A DNA stretch of 64,000 bases from Phytoseiulus persimilis. Lineage: Eukaryota; Arthropoda; Arachnida; Mesostigmata; Phytoseiidae. A program made the translations under genes and the position numbers. Below are positions 60,452 to 64,000 of this stretch, one piece after another (positions within the stretch are counted from its first letter, which is position 1; every line of letters begins with the position of its first letter). The notes beneath the pieces were generated by a model. It did not search any database, had not been told where the DNA came from, and saw only the letters and a list, made by a program, of their open reading frames with translations. The stretch covers positions 4,408,775 to 4,472,774 of the forward strand of contig CM075104.1 in assembly GCA_037576195.1 (NCBI GenBank), written 5' to 3'.

Positions 60452-63400
60452 ATTTGCTGATGGCGATACAGACTGGAAGTTGTTGACGAGAGCTTTCCAT
60501 ATTTATGGTTTCCAAGTCCCGGCTGTATGACGTCGGACAGTGGACCTTGCGTATGTCAAGAAATGCCTCAGAGATGTCAAAAGGAACAACTACGACGATG
60601 TAAAACTTTCTGTGTATGACAATCGAAAATCGAAATTCTATGGATACGAAAGGAGGAATTCCATTCATGGCCGTCTGGGAGCGACGGCTGTGCTCACCCT
60701 TCGAAGAATGGATAGCGCAGAGAGATAATCCCCAGAGTCAACGGGAATCGAAGACGGCCTTGGCCTCGAAAACTTTCGATGCGGAACCCTCCATGGCCTC
60801 CGAAATGTCCCAAATTTTCAACTGAGGTGGTCGTCGAAAATCTTGCGTCGATTGTCCCTCACCCTACCGAGGCAATTCACCCAATCAGCTTGGTTCTCAC
60901 TCTGCTCTGTCGATGGATGTTGACGCAAGTGATCCTGTCAATGCCGTCCACGTCAGACGAGCGGACTCGAATCATTGTTGGAACGGTTTCTGAGTCTGAA
61001 TCGCCTGGCCTGGGCATTGTCTTCCGAATGCGCTCTCAACAATTCAAGAGGCCGTGTCGCTGAGAGACAGGACGCAGTTTCGCTGCTCGATGCACCTCGG
61101 TCATGCGACTTTGAATGACGGAAGGGTTTCTGTGAGCCCTGGAATTCACTAAGTGGGTGAAAGTTCCCTTCTCACATGTCACGTCTCAGGTCCCTAGACA
61201 GGAAAACCAGGGTGGTCCAGAGTAGCAAGTAGCAGTATATTCAAAAGGAAGACCAAAGTAACGGCGATCGCATCCAATAACGTCACTGTCGATACCTTCC
61301 ACTGAAATCGAACATATGTCGGCTCCTCGTGAGCAATTACAATGATCGAAGACACTGGCTCATTCTGTCAGGAGAAAAGTCCCGAAATCTTGACAGATAT
61401 CACGGAGAATCCACACAACCTGTTATAACGAGCGAAATCATCCTTCTCTGAGGATGTAGCACCCTAACTGTTTCTCGCGAGCGACGTTGACGTTCAGGCG
61501 GATGTCAAGCCCGATATGTCTGTCCCCGGGAGTTCCCGTCTCCCAGAGAACCTTGCCTCATGTGAATATCCCACATTGGAAGAGGTCACAGCGAAAACCT
61601 TCATGGCGCATGAAAGATAAATCTGACTTTGGATCCGTGTACAGAGGAATCGGTTCCGAATGATTCAAATTCGTTCACATTCAACGAGAAACGCCGAGCC
61701 GATCAGAAAGTTATAATGAACACCGTGGACCAGCAGTGATGCCCCAAGTCTTTTTGAACCTGCTGAACCACGTAGTTTCTGGGTCAATACTGGATGAGTC
61801 GATCACGCAATATTCCAATGCACTGAAGGAAACACTTGAATCTCCCGCTTGATCATAAGAGCGTGAGAAATCACAGATTCTCCCCGGGTATCATCGTAGG
61901 AGGCGTCTCGATCCGGCGAGGGACATGACGAGCGGAGCGGGCCCAGACAATTCGGCGCCGACAATTTGGCGCGAAACTGTTCGGCCCAGCACAACTCGGC
62001 GCAGGACGACTCGGCGCAGAAGACTTGGCGCAGACAGCTTGACGCGAACCTTCACGCTACCGATCAAGCCTATGCTCTCGCCGACAAGGTTGAGTTCCGA
62101 AGGAGCCACTAGACTCCGAATCGGAATCCGAATGGTAACTATTACCTGGGTGAACCGTTATCTGAGGGAGAATTCACCGAATGATGGATCTGATATTTCA
62201 GGTATTCCAAGGTGGTCTCGTCAAGACAGCTGACCATTCGGTCCTAAATGAGCCAGGAGCTTTCACACTCAGGAACACCTCAGATAATCAATCTTCCTGA
62301 TGGGAAGTCCCCTTGATCAATTAAAATGAGCATTCTGACGTAGCTCCACAATGATTGCTACTCATGATGAATCAAAACTCAATCCTGTCGTGAGTACTAC
62401 TTCCGGCTCGGTGATCGAAGTCCAACCCGGAGAAATCGGCGCGATTTGGAACATCCTCAAATTTCGTAGACGAGTCGCTAAGTAGAATGAAAGGTTCCGA
62501 AAACTTTGCTCCCAGCGAGGGCAAAGCGACTGTTGCAGGCTTTGTCCCTGTCGCGAGGAACCAGGTTTCTGTCAAACACATAACGCTCGCTCTCATTACA
62601 ACCGAGTCAGTCATCGAATCATGTCAATGGGCACTTGAGCTCTAAACATTGAAATTGAGCAGGATTGAGGTCTGTTCTTGCGAGAAAGCCGCCTCCATGG
62701 CAATCGCTCGAAACACTATTCTTAAGAGTTGGCGGTGCCAGGAGCAAAACAAAAACGAAATCCGAATCGGATCTTGTGCAGATGATCAAAAGTCGGAGTC
62801 GCCCTACGTCGGCTCCATGAAAAGCTAGTATGTCCGCAAGACTCTGAGGCACATGCTGGGGGCTTCCGCCCGCCTATTCATCAGACGTGATAGTTGGAGC
62901 AGGACTGACTTGTTCGATTCGTCTCAGGGTAGTGCCCTGTGGAGCACAGGGGCGAAAGACACCGGCTTGATCTCGCGAGAGATTCCTCTGACGCGGGCTC
63001 GATCCTCGGCGTACGCAAATATGGCTGCTCAAAGCTCCGCTCGATATTTTGGACCCCTTCTCCGGAAAAGACCGCAGATGCATCGGGAAAATGTGGTCCT
63101 TAGTCAGAGTGAGGAGTGTCAGCAACTGTACGCGGTTCCTCCCGTGGTCTACAGAGCCGGGTTACCCCTGCCGAACTCGGTCTGAGAGTCTTAGACCTCT
63201 CCAGATTTCACGACGTCGAATCCCGAACCTCAGGGGACCGCTGAGAACTTGAGCGATTCCTGCAGCCATATCAGCTCTTGCCCCTGTGCTATTCAGATTG
63301 CGGTTCCTTGAGAGCTCGGAGGACTCATTGCCAATGAGTCATTGGTACCACAGAGCCGATCCGATGATCCTTCCAAGGTCAATGTTGAGGGCTGCTGGAC

Positions 63401-64000
63401 CAATGCTGCGATTTTCATTTGATCCTGCCATGCGCAAACTTTGGCACCTTAGGGCGAGGTTCTTCATCAGGGTGATTTGGTGAATCGTGGAGTTCACGTA
63501 ATTTTATTTCACGAGGATGCTGCCAGTGAGTCCCGACCGGATTTCTTGGGCAATACCGGGGACTAAAGCCAGAAAGCCGGCCGCTTCCGTTGCGAGGAGA
63601 TGACCTCAGCAGTCTGCCACTCATACCACGACCATCGATAGAGTGGCATCAGGTGCTATTGAGTTACTAACATTCGCACCAAATCGTAGTTGAGCGTTTG
63701 ATGATCCTTACCCGGGTAACATCCCATCACAACTCTTCGCAATCCCTCAAGGGGACTACCCTGTATGATTTCACGATATTTCGATTTTCTTCTACAAGAA
63801 ACGAGGCTGTTGAAATCGATGCCCTCTTAGGCAGTAGCCAGCTTGGTCTCTGAGCTCTATTTGCGGGGGAAGAAAACGAATTCGTCGCAGTGGTTTTCTC
63901 GCTGTGGTCACTAACCCGTCCCTATGACAAAAAACTGCGGGACACGTCACTCTCGAACGATGCATCTGGAAAGAGCGAGATGGCTAGCGGATATCCTCTA
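60452..64000. other. Right end of window, no firm gene
   Basis: The left part should hold the lipase B promoter. A plus frame at 60540-60728 (MDLAYVKKCLRDVKRNNYDD at its start) overlaps it without a known family. A short-unit array is at 61,921-62,050. On the minus strand 63,791-63,712 looks like an 80-nt exon with a good donor (GTAAGG) and acceptor (TTGTAG), encoding a stretch with SPLEGLRRVVMGCYP. Too little is visible to assign a gene. Confidence 0.4.
61921..62050. repeat. Degenerate ~15-bp array, acaactcggcgcag type
   Basis: Seven or so units follow one another, such as gacaattcggcgcc, gacaatttggcgcg, acaactcggcgcagg, acgactcggcgcaga and gacttggcgcaga. The unit has the same plan (gac + T-rich + ggcgca) as the array at 8,740-8,837. 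No inverted partner is seen within a few hundred bases. Confidence 0.65.

Noticed and set aside
1-64000. CRISPR arrays, bacterial operons, phage or plasmid features
   Set aside because: Spliced animal genes throughout show a eukaryotic nuclear sequence. None of the tandem repeats has the unit-spacer pattern of CRISPR.

Overview
This is a eukaryotic nuclear window of roughly 50% GC. Genes are split by short GT-AG introns (mostly 46-160 bp), and every recognisable protein is of animal type. Compact introns, a mariner/Tc1-type transposon load and a tandem pair of secreted pancreatic-lipase-like genes suggest a small-genome arthropod. A phytoseiid predatory mite (Metaseiulus/Galendromus type) is my best guess, made from general character and not from any database match.

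Layout. 0-12.5 kb holds little I can read as genes: one 11-finger C2H2 zinc finger gene (minus, 3.6-4.5 kb), a weak secreted-protein candidate (5.6-6.1 kb), several short degenerate repeat arrays and a perfect hairpin. 12.5-15.1 kb carries a multi-exon gene of unknown function (plus). 16.1-18.7 kb is the corepressor CoREST/RCOR (minus, 6 exons, 447 aa). 20.7-21.4 kb is a probable TPGS1 (tubulin polyglutamylase subunit 1, minus). 22.6-28.6 kb is a sosondowah (SOWAH) ankyrin gene (plus, 10 exons). 29.5-32.5 kb is the AP-3 adaptor mu subunit (minus, 8 exons, 417 aa), head-to-head across 426 bp with the peroxisomal E3 subunit PEX12 (plus, 2 exons, 353 aa). 36.6-41.4 kb is the COPII cargo adaptor Sec24, C/D type (plus, 10 exons, 1276 aa).

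41.4-48.1 kb is gene-poor and contains an apparently end-to-end Tc1/Tc3-like transposon (45,451-48,126). A 1.1-kb element whose ends are inverted arrays of ~17-bp units (foldback-like) has inserted into its transposase with a perfect 9-bp target duplication. 48.8-60.5 kb holds two tandem lipase genes on the minus strand. Four internal exons have identical lengths in the two genes; intron 1 of the first is 2.6 kb long and contains a mariner remnant. Between them lies a diverged duplicated segment. 60.5-64 kb has one more repeat array and no convincing gene.

The genes do not form one pathway. They are mostly housekeeping trafficking (Sec24, AP-3), organelle (PEX12) and chromatin (CoREST) genes. 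The novelty lies in the mobile elements, the dispersed short-array family and some gene-structure oddities: a stop-free 81-bp Sec24 intron, a GC-AG intron in AP3M, an alternative SOWAH 3' end and a zinc finger inside CoREST. Exon coordinates were worked out by hand from splice signals, reading-frame phase and remembered family sequences; no alignment was run.
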